A stretch of DNA of 64,000 nt from Paracoccus thiocyanatus (lineage in GTDB: Bacteria > Pseudomonadota > Alphaproteobacteria > Rhodobacterales > Rhodobacteraceae): the NCBI RefSeq assembly GCF_900156255.1, contig NZ_FTMK01000016.1, positions 1-64,000 of the forward strand, read 5' to 3'. Position numbers and translations under genes: made by a program. Shown in pieces: positions 33,852-42,972 of this stretch (its first letter is position 1; each line of letters opens with the position of its first letter). The notes under the pieces were generated by a model. It was given only the letters and a program-made list of their open reading frames with translations. It was not told the origin of the DNA and searched no databases.

Positions 33852-35399
33852 TCAGCGCGCCGGGCCGCCGTAGACGATGCCGTTCGGGCGATCGCCAACC
33901 GGCACTGTCTTGACCACTTCCTGGCTCCCCACGTCGATGATCGACACGGTATCGTCGGCGATGTTGGTCACGAACACATAGACCCCGTCCGCCGATGCCG
34001 ATACTCCATGGGCGCCGCGGCCGGTGGTGATGGTCTTCACCACCTGACCGATTGCGGTGTCGATCACGGATACGGTGTCGTTCGGCTCGGCCTCGGTGCC
34101 CTGATTGGCGACATAGACGAATTTCCCATCCTGCGTCGCGATGAGCTGGATCGGGTTCGGCCCGACGTCGATCCTGTTCGTCACCTCGCGGGTTGAAGTG
34201 TCGATCACGGCGACGCGGTTCTCGTCGCGCAGCGAGACATAGACCTGATCGCCCGAGGGCGTGAACCCGACCTGAACCGGCGCGGTCCCGATCGGAATGC
34301 GCGCGACCTCGGACAGCGCCTGGGTGTCGATGACGGACACGGACCCGTCCTCGACATTGGCCACGTAAAGCTGGGTCTCATCCGGGCTGAGCCGTAGGCC
34401 GTGCGGATAGTCCCCCGTCGCGATACGCCCGATGACTTCGGCCCGTGCGAGATCGACGACCGCGATCTCGTCTCCGCCGGCCAAGGAGACATAGGCGCGC
34501 CCCTGCCGGTCAGCGACCACATGGGCCGGGTGCGAGCCTACCGCGACGGTCGCCTTGGGCGCCGAGATGTTCTGCGGATCGAGAATGACCAACAGACCCT
34601 CGGCCGCACCGTCCCCGCCGTGCCCATGCCCGTCCGACCCGTGATCCCCTTCGACGGCAGGATCGCCAACGGCCAACAGCAGCTTGCCGTCAGGCGTCAG
34701 GTCGACGTTGTGGGGCGCGATCGGGATCAAAACCGTGTCGACCGCTCCGGTGGCGAGATTGATGGCGCTGATGGAATTGCCGCCTTCATTGGCGGACCAG
34801 ACAGTCCCGCCGGTCTGACCAAAGGGCGCAGGTGCCTCGCCGGCCTTCGCCTCCAGCCATGCCTGCATTTCGGCGATCTCGCCTTCCTGCACCGCGATGA
34901 TCTGCTCCGCCCACTCCCTTGTCTTCGGGTCGTCGCCATACTGCAGGACGATCCGGGCCATATCGATCGCGCCCTGATGATGCGGGATCATGCCCCGGAC
35001 GAAGGCGACATCCGGATCGTCGGCCATGACGCCGTCCATCATCGGTCCGTGCATTTCATTCATCGATTCGACGTAGGCCCGGGTGAAATCCGGAAGGCTT
35101 TCGTTAACCGGGGCCGCCCCGGCGTTCGGCGCGCCCATCATCCCCTGCATCATCCCACCCTGCATCATCTGGCGCATCGCGCCCATGCATTCCGGGGTCA
35201 TGGCCTGGCACTGCTCGGGCATCATCCCTTGCATGCCGGGCATCTGGCCTGAAGGCGGCGTTGGCGCGGGCGCCTGCTCCGCCTGTGCGGGCGGGGTTCC
35301 CGGGTGATGGGTGTCATGTCCGGCCTGCGCGAGAGCAGCGCCTGGCAGGCCTGCCAGCAGGCTGACAGTAAGGGCGATTACGATTGCTGTTCGGTTCAT
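33852..35399 (-). CDS. Fusion of DUF305 domain and YVTN beta-propeller, exported
   Basis: 515 residues from ATG 35399. Signal peptide (IALTVSLLAGLPGAALA), a His/Pro/Met-rich linker with GMMQGMMG-like repeats (40-90), a DUF305 domain ([32 protein letters not shown]; about 110-190), then a seven-bladed YVTN/40-residue-repeat propeller (for example LYVANVEDGSVSVIDTQ, VYVFVTNIADDTVSIIDVG). A His-rich loop (GSDGHGHGGDG) sits in one blade. DUF305 and propeller proteins are normally separate. Probably a periplasmic copper-binding scaffold. Confidence 0.85.
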   Translation of the reverse strand: MNRTAIVIALTVSLLAGLPGAALAQAGHDTHHPGTPPAQAEQAPAPTPPSGQMPGMQGMMPEQCQAMTPECMGAMRQMMQGGMMQGMMGAPNAGAAPVNESLPDFTRAYVESMNEMHGPMMDGVMADDPDVAFVRGMIPHHQGAIDMARIVLQYGDDPKTREWAEQIIAVQEGEIAEMQAWLEAKAGEAPAPFGQTGGTVWSANEGGNSISAINLATGAVDTVLIPIAPHNVDLTPDGKLLLAVGDPAVEGDHGSDGHGHGGDGAAEGLLVILDPQNISAPKATVAVGSHPAHVVADRQGRAYVSLAGGDEIAVVDLARAEVIGRIATGDYPHGLRLSPDETQLYVANVEDGSVSVIDTQALSEVARIPIGTAPVQVGFTPSGDQVYVSLRDENRVAVIDTSTREVTNRIDVGPNPIQLIATQDGKFVYVANQGTEAEPNDTVSVIDTAIGQVVKTITTGRGAHGVSASADGVYVFVTNIADDTVSIIDVGSQEVVKTVPVGDRPNGIVYGGPAR

Positions 35400-35530
35400 T
35401 GGATTTCATCCTCTGGTTCCGGAGCACCGGCCCGGATTTGCGGGCGCGGCTCTCCATCCTGTTCGTTTGTCTTTCGGGTTTGCGCGGAGCGGCCGGAGAC
35501 GTCTCTCGTCCTCGCGGCGATCCCTGCGCA

Positions 35531-35941
35531 TCACGCAGCGATGAGACGTGGCGGCTTCAGGATGCCTTCGGGTGATCGGTCGTGCGGATCAGTGCGCACA
35601 ACCGTGAAAACCTCACCGTTCACGGACGGGCCGAACGTCGGCGGCGCGACGAGAACCGCGGCGGCCAGACAGATCTGGCAGCAGTCCGCCGGACCCTGGC
35701 CACTGTCCTCGTTCAGGCAGCCTGCCGATTGATCTGCGCCATGCTCGTCCGGCAGGTGAGGCTGGGCGCAGTGGCTTGCCGTGGCGGCGACCTGCTGCTG
35801 GTGGATGGCGTGTCCGGCGGGGCCGGCATGTACCGGGACCTGCAGAACCAGGGCGCCGATGGCAAGCAGCAGGATGCAAACCGCAAACTGGCGCAATCGA
35901 CCGCATCTCACCCGGAAGGCAGCTCGCACCCGCCCGGTCAT
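35531..35941 (-). CDS. Small exported Cys/His-rich protein (DUF2946-like)
   Basis: 136 residues from ATG 35941. N-terminal basic stretch and hydrophobic helix (FAVCILLLAIGALVLQVPV), then a Cys/His-rich segment (ATASHCAQPHLPDEH, DCCQICLAAAVLVAPP) similar to DUF2946 proteins found with copper genes. Likely periplasmic or membrane-anchored; function unknown. Lies between the propeller fusion and the DUF411 gene on the same strand. Confidence 0.65.
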   Translation of the reverse strand: MTGRVRAAFRVRCGRLRQFAVCILLLAIGALVLQVPVHAGPAGHAIHQQQVAATASHCAQPHLPDEHGADQSAGCLNEDSGQGPADCCQICLAAAVLVAPPTFGPSVNGEVFTVVRTDPHDRSPEGILKPPRLIAA

Positions 35942-36105
35942 GCGCCACTTTCCTTCCCGGCGGCACGCCGGGCCAGTGCGATGTCGCGTTCACGTCTCCC
36001 GCCACCCGACGCCGCGAGACCGCCCCGCTGACGGAGGCAAGCCGCCTCGGCCAGGTGCTGTTTCGGATCATTCGCAAGTCGGGCGATCATGTCGGCAGCC
36101 CCGTG

Positions 36106-36591
36106 TCAGATTTCCCGTGGACCGAGAAAGCGCCCGAAGCTCCGGACGGTCGGGCCGAACAGGAACGCTTCATAGGGCTCGGGATCGACGCCCGGAAAAT
36201 CCATGCCGGGCGAGCCGGCCGGCATGCCGGGAACGGCCAGCCCCGTCGCGTCAGGCCGCTCGGCCAGAAGGCGGCGGATGGCTGCGGCAGGCACATGGCC
36301 CTCGACCACGTAGCCGCCCACCTCGGCGGTGTGGCAGGAGGCCAGTTCGGCCGGGACGCCGAGCCGCTGCTTGAGGCTGTCCATATCGGAGGATTCTACC
36401 ACCTTCACCGGGAAGCCTGCGGCCTCGATATGCGCGACCCAGCCATCGCAGCAGCCGCAGGATGGATCCTTGCTGACGCTCACCAGCGGCAGCGCTTCGG
36501 CATGTCCCCGCCTTGGCATGGACATCAGCAGGGGCAGCGCGCCGGCAGCGGCCAGAACGGTGCGCCGGCTGATGGGGTGATCGTTTCTCAT
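36106..36591 (-). CDS. DUF411 metal-binding protein, Tat-like signal
   Basis: 161 residues from ATG 36591, preferred over ATG 36609 because GAGG lies seven bases upstream. Signal with twin Arg (ISRRTVLAAAGALPLL). DUF411 core: VSVSKDPSCGCCDGWVAHIE with three clustered Cys (45, 47, 48), SCHTAEVGGYVVEGHVPAAA, then LAVPGMPAGSPGMD, rich in Met. Such proteins accompany copper and silver resistance operons and bind metal in the periplasm. Confidence 0.88.
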   Translation of the reverse strand: MRNDHPISRRTVLAAAGALPLLMSMPRRGHAEALPLVSVSKDPSCGCCDGWVAHIEAAGFPVKVVESSDMDSLKQRLGVPAELASCHTAEVGGYVVEGHVPAAAIRRLLAERPDATGLAVPGMPAGSPGMDFPGVDPEPYEAFLFGPTVRSFGRFLGPREI

Positions 36592-36711
36592 CGTCAAACC
36601 TCGTTTCATGGATTCATTATCTCGCCGTCACGGTCCGGGCGCGACGCACGAAGGGGTGAGCAGGTGCTTGCATGCTGCGGCATGGTGCCGGCAGAGGCGC
36701 GCCAGCGGGCA

Positions 36712-39117
36712 TCACAGCTTCACCCTCCGCAGCCGAGCGGCATTGGTGATCACGCTGACCGAGGACAGCGCCATGGCGGCCGCCGCGATGATCGGCGACA
36801 GCAGGATGCCGAAGAACGGATACAGCACCCCGGCCGCGACCGGCACGCCCAGAGCGTTGTAGATGAAGGCGAAGAACAGGTTCTGGCGGATATTGCCCAT
36901 GACCGCTTCCGACAGCTTGCGGGCGCGGACGATGCCGGTCAGATCGCCCTTGAGCAATGTGACGCCCGCGCTTTCCATCGCCACATCGGTGCCGGTGCCC
37001 ATGGCGATGCCAACGTCCGCAGCGGCCAGCGCCGGGGCGTCGTTGACGCCGTCGCCGGCCATCGCCACCACCTCGCCCGCCGCCTTGTGCCGCTGCACGA
37101 CCGCGCTCTTCTGGTCGGGCAGCACCTCCGCCTCGACCTCGTCGATGCCGAGCTGGCGCGCGACGGCCTTCGCCGTGGTCCAGTTGTCGCCGGTGAGCAT
37201 CACCACGCGGATGCCCTGCTCCTTGAGCGCGGCGAGCGCCTCGGGCGTCGATGGCTTGACCGGATCGGCGATGGCAAAGATGGCCGCAACCTGCCCGTCC
37301 ACCCCCATGAAGATCGCGGTTGCGCCGTCCTCGCCCAGCCGGTCGGCCTCATCGGCCAGCGGCGCGACATCGACGCCCTGCTCGGCGAGGAACTTGGCAT
37401 TGCCAAGGGGAATGCGCTTGCCCTCGACCACTCCGAGCGCGCCCTTGCCGGTGGGTGAGTCGAAATCCGCGACCGGTGCGAGTTCAAGGCCGCGCTCCTC
37501 GGCCGCCCGCACGATGGCCAGCGCCAACGGATGCTCGCTGGCGCGTTCGACACTGGCGGCAAGGCGCAAGGCTTCTTCCTCGGTAAAGCCAGCAGCCGGA
37601 ACGATGGCGGTGACGGCGGGCCGGCCCTCGGTCAGGGTGCCGGTCTTGTCGACGATGATGGTGTCGACCTTCTCCATATGCTCCAGCGCCTCGGCGTTCT
37701 TGATCAGCACGCCCGCCTGCGCGCCGCGCCCGACGCCGACCATGATCGACATCGGCGTCGCCAGCCCCAGCGCACAGGGGCAGGCGATGATCAGAACCGA
37801 GACCGCCGCGATGAGACCGAACGAGAAGCGCGGCTCGGGACCCCAGATCGACCAGGCGATGAAGGCGAGCACCGCGACCACGATCACCGCCGGGACGAAC
37901 CAGCCGGAGACCTGATCGGCCAGCCGCTGGATCGGCGCGCGGCTCCGCTGCGCCTCGGCGACAAGCTGGACGATCTGCGACAGCATGGTGTCGCGGCCGA
38001 CCTTCTTCGCCTCGATCACCAGCGCGCCGGACTGGTTCATGGTGCCGCCGATGGCGGTGGCGCCGACCTCCTTGGTCACCGGCATCGACTCGCCGGTCAC
38101 CATCGATTCATCGACGGCGCTGCGACCCTCGAGCACCTCGCCATCGACCGGAACCTTCTCGCCGGGCCGCACCCGCAGGCGGTCGCCGACATGAACGGTG
38201 TCGAGCTGAACCTCCTCCTCGGTGCCGTCGTCGCGGATGATCCGGGCGGTCTTGGGGGCAAGGTCGAGCAGCGCGCGGATCGCGCCGCTGGTGCTCTCTC
38301 TCGCGCGCAACTCCAGCACCTGCCCGAGCAGCACGAGCACGGTAATGACCGCCGCCGCCTCGAAATAGACCGCGACCGAGCCGTCGGGCTGGCGGAACTG
38401 GTCAGGAAAAATGCCCGGCGCCAGCGTCGCCACGACGCTGTAGATCCAGGCCGTGCCGGTGCCCATGGCGATCAGGGTGAACATGTTGAGGCTGCGGTTG
38501 ACCAGCGACTGCCAGCCGCGCTGGAAGAATGGCCAGCCCGCCCAGAGAACGACTGGCGTGGCGAGGAGCAGTTGCAGCCAGTTCGAGGCCTGCTGACCGA
38601 TGGCGTGGGTCAGCCCGAAAAGATGCCCGCCCATCTCGAGGACGAACACCGGGATCGTCAGAGCAAGGCCGATCCAGAACCGGCGCGTCATGTCGATCAG
38701 TTCTACATTCGGCTCTGCCTCTAGGCTGACCAGAACCGGCTCCAGCCCCATGCCGCAGATCGGGCATGATCCGGGCCCGACCTGCCGGATCTCCGGGTGC
38801 ATCGGGCAGGTGTAGATCGTCCCTTCGGGAACCGGCTCTGCCTTGGCCGCCGCGGCGGCCGGATCGAGATAGCGTTCCGGCTCGGCCAAGAACTTCGCCC
38901 GGCACCCGGCCGAGCAGAAGTAATATGGCCGACCGGCATGCTCGGCCTTGTGCTGGGTCGTGTGGGGATCGACCATCATTCCGCAGACCGGGTCCTTGAC
39001 CTTGTGCGTGTCGTCCTGCGCGGCGGCTGCGTGGTCATGCGCGTGATCATGCACATGTCCGTGGGCCGAATGGGCGTGAGTCTGGTTCTGGTGATCGTGT
39101 TCCGTCTTGCTGGTCAT
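36712..39117 (-). CDS. P1B copper ATPase with His-rich tail, YHS and heavy-metal-binding domain
   Basis: 801 residues from ATG 39117 (RBS GGAGG), preferred over 39189 because that ATG overlaps the CueR box. Order: His-rich stretch ([17 protein letters not shown]), YHS domain ([32 protein letters not shown]), heavy-metal-binding domain ([26 protein letters not shown]), then the P-type core with [24 protein letters not shown] and [16 protein letters not shown]. This layout replaces the CxxC domains of the first ATPase and resembles CopB/CopF- or SilP-type pumps. Exports Cu(I) or Ag(I). Confidence 0.93.
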   Translation of the reverse strand: MTSKTEHDHQNQTHAHSAHGHVHDHAHDHAAAAQDDTHKVKDPVCGMMVDPHTTQHKAEHAGRPYYFCSAGCRAKFLAEPERYLDPAAAAAKAEPVPEGTIYTCPMHPEIRQVGPGSCPICGMGLEPVLVSLEAEPNVELIDMTRRFWIGLALTIPVFVLEMGGHLFGLTHAIGQQASNWLQLLLATPVVLWAGWPFFQRGWQSLVNRSLNMFTLIAMGTGTAWIYSVVATLAPGIFPDQFRQPDGSVAVYFEAAAVITVLVLLGQVLELRARESTSGAIRALLDLAPKTARIIRDDGTEEEVQLDTVHVGDRLRVRPGEKVPVDGEVLEGRSAVDESMVTGESMPVTKEVGATAIGGTMNQSGALVIEAKKVGRDTMLSQIVQLVAEAQRSRAPIQRLADQVSGWFVPAVIVVAVLAFIAWSIWGPEPRFSFGLIAAVSVLIIACPCALGLATPMSIMVGVGRGAQAGVLIKNAEALEHMEKVDTIIVDKTGTLTEGRPAVTAIVPAAGFTEEEALRLAASVERASEHPLALAIVRAAEERGLELAPVADFDSPTGKGALGVVEGKRIPLGNAKFLAEQGVDVAPLADEADRLGEDGATAIFMGVDGQVAAIFAIADPVKPSTPEALAALKEQGIRVVMLTGDNWTTAKAVARQLGIDEVEAEVLPDQKSAVVQRHKAAGEVVAMAGDGVNDAPALAAADVGIAMGTGTDVAMESAGVTLLKGDLTGIVRARKLSEAVMGNIRQNLFFAFIYNALGVPVAAGVLYPFFGILLSPIIAAAAMALSSVSVITNAARLRRVKL

Positions 39118-39158
39118 GTTCACGCCTCCTCGGCGTTTCCTGAGCTTGCGTTTCGTCT

Positions 39159-39189
39159 GTTCTGCGCCTTCCAATCGCTGGAAGGTCAA
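39159..39189 (-). promoter_or_regulatory. CueR-type box before the second copper ATPase
   Basis: TTGACC (39189-39184), 19-bp spacer containing the perfect dyad CCTTCCA-GCGAT-TGGAAGG, and CAGAAC (39164-39159) at the -10 position. The -10 is poor but the dyad matches the copA promoter box. Confidence 0.75.
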
Positions 39190-39218
39190 GAGGTGATTGG
39201 ATTCCGGAGTTCCTGCCG

Positions 39219-40190
39219 TCAGTGACTACCGTGGACCTTTCCGACGCTGGCCCGTCCTGACCCGGCATGTGACCGCGTGATGTCGATGTCGGCCGCGGTC
39301 TCCTCACCATCGAGACAGTATTCCTCGATCTGCAACGTCGAGAAGTAGATGTTGAACTGCTGGCGCAGAAGATTGTTCGCCTGCCGCAGCACCCGCTCGC
39401 CGTCCTGCCAGTTCCGAACGCAGATATGGCTCGAGAAGACATTGCGCCCGGATGTCAGGCTCCAGGCATGGACGTGATGCACGTCCGTCACCCCCTCCAA
39501 TTGCCGGATGGCCTCGATGGCGGCTTCCAGGTCGAGGTCTTCCGGCGTGCCTTGCAGCAGGATGTGCAATGCCTCGCGCAGAATGCCCCAGGAGGCCCAG
39601 AGCAGCACCAGTCCGAAGGCCATGCCAAGCAGAGGATCGATGGCCATAAAGCCCGTGAACCGGATCACCAGCGCAGAGATGATGATCAGGAAGCTGCCGA
39701 CGAAGGTCTGCAGGATGTGCCAGTAGGCGCCGCGCATGTTCAGGTTGCCCTTCTGGCGCTCGTACAGCAGCCAGAGCGCGACAAGCTCGGTGGCGATCCC
39801 GCCCGCAGCGGCAAACAGCATCGGCGTCGTGGCCAGCTCGATCGGCTCCATGAGGCGCATCGCGCCCATCCACAGCACCAAAAGCGCCATCGCGACGAGA
39901 AACAGGCCGTTGAAAAGGGCGCCGAGGATCTCGGCCCGGACATAACCGAAGGTGCGCGCCGGGCTGGATTTCCGCTCGGTCAAGCGTAGCGCGACCAGCG
40001 CGATGAGCACGCCGCCCACGGCCGAGAAGGTGTGAAAGGCATCGGAGATGACGGCGACCGAGCCCGTCCAGATGCCGATTCCCAGCTCGATGACAAAGTA
40101 AAGGCCGGTGAGCCAGCCCGAGATGACAAGCGCCTTGCGATCGCCGCCCACGGGCATGTGACCGGCATGGCCGCCGTGAGACATCGACAT
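39219..40190 (-). CDS. Cation diffusion facilitator with altered metal-site positions
   Basis: 323 residues from ATG 40190 (RBS AGGAGG). CzcD/ZitB-like architecture: His-rich N-terminus ([16 protein letters not shown]), six membrane helices and a C-terminal domain ([20 protein letters not shown]). In ZitB/CzcD the zinc site is H-x3-D in helices 2 and 5. Here the first is H53-TFS-A57 and the second H158-ILQ-T162, so both aspartates are lost. The protein may carry another metal or have changed coupling. Cargo context suggests copper, but the substrate is unproven. Confidence 0.85.
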   Translation of the reverse strand: MSMSHGGHAGHMPVGGDRKALVISGWLTGLYFVIELGIGIWTGSVAVISDAFHTFSAVGGVLIALVALRLTERKSSPARTFGYVRAEILGALFNGLFLVAMALLVLWMGAMRLMEPIELATTPMLFAAAGGIATELVALWLLYERQKGNLNMRGAYWHILQTFVGSFLIIISALVIRFTGFMAIDPLLGMAFGLVLLWASWGILREALHILLQGTPEDLDLEAAIEAIRQLEGVTDVHHVHAWSLTSGRNVFSSHICVRNWQDGERVLRQANNLLRQQFNIYFSTLQIEEYCLDGEETAADIDITRSHAGSGRASVGKVHGSH

Positions 40191-40247
40191 GAGTCCGCCT
40201 CCTTGTTGCTGAGGGAGAACGCCGGGATCCGGCGTTCTCGGTTTGGC

Positions 40248-41756
40248 CTATGCGCTGACCGCGAATTCGGTCATCATGCCGGTTTCGAGATGCGGCATGT
40301 GGTGGCAATGCAACATCCAGCGCGCCGCCTCACCGGCGTCGAGCGCCACATCGACCATCGACATCGGCGGCACATAGACCGTGTCGCGCAACGCGCCCGC
40401 GACCGCACGTCCGTTCAGCCTGACGACCTGGAAGACATGCCCGTGCAGATGCATCGGGTGACCCATCATCGACATGTTGTGAAAGGACAGCACTACCCGC
40501 TCACCACTGCGCGCGGCTATCGGGCGATGCTGTCCCCAGACGGCTCCGTCGATCGTCCAGACATAGGGCTGCATCGAGCCGCCCAGCATCACCATATGGC
40601 TGCGGTCCACCGGCCGATCCGGCAGCGCCTCCGCCGCGAGCAGACGCGACTCCTGCGCCAGATCGGTGTCGAAGGCGGGGGCTTCCGATTCAGCCACGGC
40701 ATCGATGCGCCGGATTTCGGCACCCTGCGTGGCAAGGATCAGGCCGGTGCGCTCACGCGCGCCTTCCCGCAGCGCGAGGATCGGCCAAGCGCCGCCCTCG
40801 TTCGGCAGGTCGATCTCCAGATCGAGCCGCTGGCCCATGGCCAGGCCGAAGCGCGTGCCAGAAACCGGCTGAACCGCATGTCCGTCCACCGCAACAAGCC
40901 GCGCCTGCGCCTCGCCGGTCTCGATCCAGAACACTGTCGCCGCGGCGGCGTTGATCACACGCAGGCGGACGCGCCCGCCGCGCTCGATCTGCACCACCTC
41001 GGGGTCCGACAGCGTGCGGTCATTGGCAAGATAGGCGTCCCAGTCGTAGTCATTGAGGTCCATCGCCATGGCGTCCATGGCACCCATCCCCATCATGCCG
41101 CCCATGGCGCCGTGATCCATGCCTTCCATCGGCATGTTCCCCATGGCGCCATGATCCATACCCGCCATGCCGCCCATGCCCGCGCCGTGGCCGCCTCCAT
41201 GGCCGTCTGCCGTCCCATGGCCGTCGAGGATCTCGGCCATCACTTCCTCGGGCGCCTTGAACGAGAAGTCATGCAGGAAAAGCACTACTTCCTGACGGTC
41301 GGCGCTGATATCCTCGGCGCTGCGCACGATCAGCGGTGCTGCCAGAAGGCGCATTTCGTGCAGCGGCACATGCGCGTGCATCCAGTAGGTGCCGGGCAGC
41401 GGCGCGAAGTCATAGGCGCGTGTCTCGCCGGGGGCGAGCATCGGCAAAGGCATGTCGGGCACGCCATCCTGCGCGTTGGGCGGGATCTGGCCGTGCCAGT
41501 GGATCAGCGTGTCAACATCGAGATCGTTGCGCAGATCCACCCGGAAGCGCGCGCCGGGGTTGAGTGTCAGGCCCTGTCCGGTGGGTCCGGAAAGACCCCA
41601 GACGGTGGCGGCGCGACCGTCGATGTCCAGCGTCCGGCTAGCGGCGTGCAATGATAGCGGGGCGGCGCCCTGCGCGGCCGCGATCCGGGGCAGATGCGCA
41701 TAGGCCAGCACGGCTGCGCCAGCGGCAAGAAAGCCGCGTCGTGAAAGGGTATTCAT
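40248..41756 (-). CDS. Multicopper oxidase (CueO/CopA-oxidase type), Tat exported
   Basis: 502 residues from ATG 41756 (RBS GAGGAG; the ATG at 41792 lacks one). Tat signal SRRGFLAAGAAVLAYA. Copper ligands: LIHWHGQIPP, YWMHAHVPLH, GHPMHLHGHVFQV and HCHHMPHLETGMM (type 1 site with axial Met). A Met/His-rich insert with repeated MDHGAMG units (about residues 190-235) resembles the substrate-binding Met-rich region of CueO. Oxidises Cu(I) to less toxic Cu(II) in the periplasm. Next in the strand is the CDF gene, 57 bp on. Confidence 0.92.
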   Translation of the reverse strand: MNTLSRRGFLAAGAAVLAYAHLPRIAAAQGAAPLSLHAASRTLDIDGRAATVWGLSGPTGQGLTLNPGARFRVDLRNDLDVDTLIHWHGQIPPNAQDGVPDMPLPMLAPGETRAYDFAPLPGTYWMHAHVPLHEMRLLAAPLIVRSAEDISADRQEVVLFLHDFSFKAPEEVMAEILDGHGTADGHGGGHGAGMGGMAGMDHGAMGNMPMEGMDHGAMGGMMGMGAMDAMAMDLNDYDWDAYLANDRTLSDPEVVQIERGGRVRLRVINAAAATVFWIETGEAQARLVAVDGHAVQPVSGTRFGLAMGQRLDLEIDLPNEGGAWPILALREGARERTGLILATQGAEIRRIDAVAESEAPAFDTDLAQESRLLAAEALPDRPVDRSHMVMLGGSMQPYVWTIDGAVWGQHRPIAARSGERVVLSFHNMSMMGHPMHLHGHVFQVVRLNGRAVAGALRDTVYVPPMSMVDVALDAGEAARWMLHCHHMPHLETGMMTEFAVSA

Positions 41757-41829
41757 GGTCGTCTCCTCGGGACAGCCTGTCCCGTTCATCAAAACCGACA
41801 GAACGCCGCGGGCTCCAGCCCGGACGCAA

Positions 41830-42222
41830 TCAGAGGAGACGGAGCTTGGGAGGTCGTTCGTTCAGCCCAGGTGCCCGACTGGCAAGCACTGCACCGGTCG
41901 GCAGGTCATGGCTGGCAGGCGCGTAATCGCTGCCAGAGCCTTCGCTCGGCGAGGTCAGGAAGACCGAAAAACCTACGCAAAGCAACTCACAGGCTTCGGC
42001 ATCGCCTGAGCCACAGTGCTGGTCGCCATCACAGGGATTTTCGCTGCCGGCCGCAACCTGCATCATCTCGCCGACATGCACCGAGGGATCCGGTTCTGCG
42101 CTCAAGCGCGCCGCGTGCGCGGACGTCGCCGTCGTCATGACGGCGATCGCGAGGACGGCAAGCATGGTGACGAGGCGCGCGAACATGCCGGAAAGATAGG
42201 CGCTGGTCACGGGAATGTCCAT
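41830..42222 (-). CDS. Small exported hypothetical protein of the copper cluster
   Basis: 130 residues from ATG 42222 (ATG 42186 also possible). A hydrophobic signal segment (LVTMLAVLAIAVMTTATSAHA) is followed by a Cys-containing acidic domain (SENPCDGDQHCGSGDAEACE, LLCVGFSVF). Not recognised. First gene of the leftward copper array, divergent from the cytochrome gene; it may bind metal through its four Cys. Confidence 0.6.
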   Translation of the reverse strand: MDIPVTSAYLSGMFARLVTMLAVLAIAVMTTATSAHAARLSAEPDPSVHVGEMMQVAAGSENPCDGDQHCGSGDAEACELLCVGFSVFLTSPSEGSGSDYAPASHDLPTGAVLASRAPGLNERPPKLRLL

Positions 42223-42251
42223 TGCCCCCGGCGTCGCGCCTCTGGCAGTAA

Positions 42252-42278
42252 TTCAATTTCGGCATGTAGCCGATTGAA
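42252..42278. promoter_or_regulatory. Imperfect palindrome between divergent copper genes
   Basis: TTCAATTTCGGC (42252-42263) and GCCGATTGAA (42269-42278) form a dyad with a two-base bulge, in the 73-bp gap between genes at 42222 (minus) and 42296 (plus). Candidate operator, regulator unknown. Confidence 0.4.
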
Positions 42279-42295
42279 ATTCTTCACCAGCAGTC

Positions 42296-42766
42296 ATGCA
42301 ACTCATGCGCAATGAACTCCGTAATATCTTGTGGCTCGGGTTGCTCCTCGGCGGCCTGATCCTGGCGATCCTCGTTGGGTGGCATCAGGTCCGCACGGTA
42401 TCCCCCGCCGCGGCATCCGCAGAAGTCATCGAACAGGGCCGGCAGGTCTATGCGGACCAATGTGCGTCCTGCCACGGTGCGCAGCTCGAGGGGCAGCCGG
42501 ACTGGAAGACGCCCCTTCCATCCGGACGTCTCCCGGCGCCACCGCACGATGCCGGCGGCCACACGTGGCACCATCCCGATGACATCCTGTTCCGCATCGT
42601 CAGGGAAGGCACGGCCGCCATCGTCGGGGGCGGCTATGAGAGCGACATGCCGGGGTTTGCCGATCTTCTCAGCGACGCCGAGATCCGGGCTGTCCTCGCC
42701 TATATCAAGAGCACCTGGCCAGAGCGCGAGCGGACCTACCAGGAGAATGTGTCGCAACCACACTGA
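42296..42766 (+). CDS. Membrane-anchored monohaem cytochrome c
   Basis: 156 residues from ATG 42296 (upstream ATG none). N-terminal membrane anchor (NILWLGLLLGGLILAILVGW), then a class I cytochrome c: haem motif CASCH (56-60), GYESDMPGFADLLSD with the axial Met, and AEIRAVLAYIKSTWP. Periplasm-facing electron carrier. It could take electrons from the multicopper oxidase or a terminal oxidase, which the location suggests but does not prove. Confidence 0.88.
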   Translation: MQLMRNELRNILWLGLLLGGLILAILVGWHQVRTVSPAAASAEVIEQGRQVYADQCASCHGAQLEGQPDWKTPLPSGRLPAPPHDAGGHTWHHPDDILFRIVREGTAAIVGGGYESDMPGFADLLSDAEIRAVLAYIKSTWPERERTYQENVSQPH

Positions 42767-42972
42767 TGGCACCTTCGGGATGGAGCTGCCCGTGCGACCG
42801 GCAGTGCAATTTCCCGAGGCCCACCGGTCACAGTTGAGGCCGCCGAACAGAAGCGGCATATTTGGATCGACCTGATGGCGAAACCTTTGGGAGGGATGTT
42901 CGTGGGATTATTCATGGCTTACTTGGCATTTGAAGCGCGCTCGATCTTGGCGCCGCCTCGGGTTTTCCCTCG

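Noticed and set aside
35776..37458. 560-codon plus-strand frame
   Set aside because: Antisense to the DUF411 and copper ATPase genes; only those show conserved motifs.
40032..41654. 540-codon plus-strand frame, rich in His and Arg
   Set aside because: Mirror of the multicopper oxidase and CDF genes.
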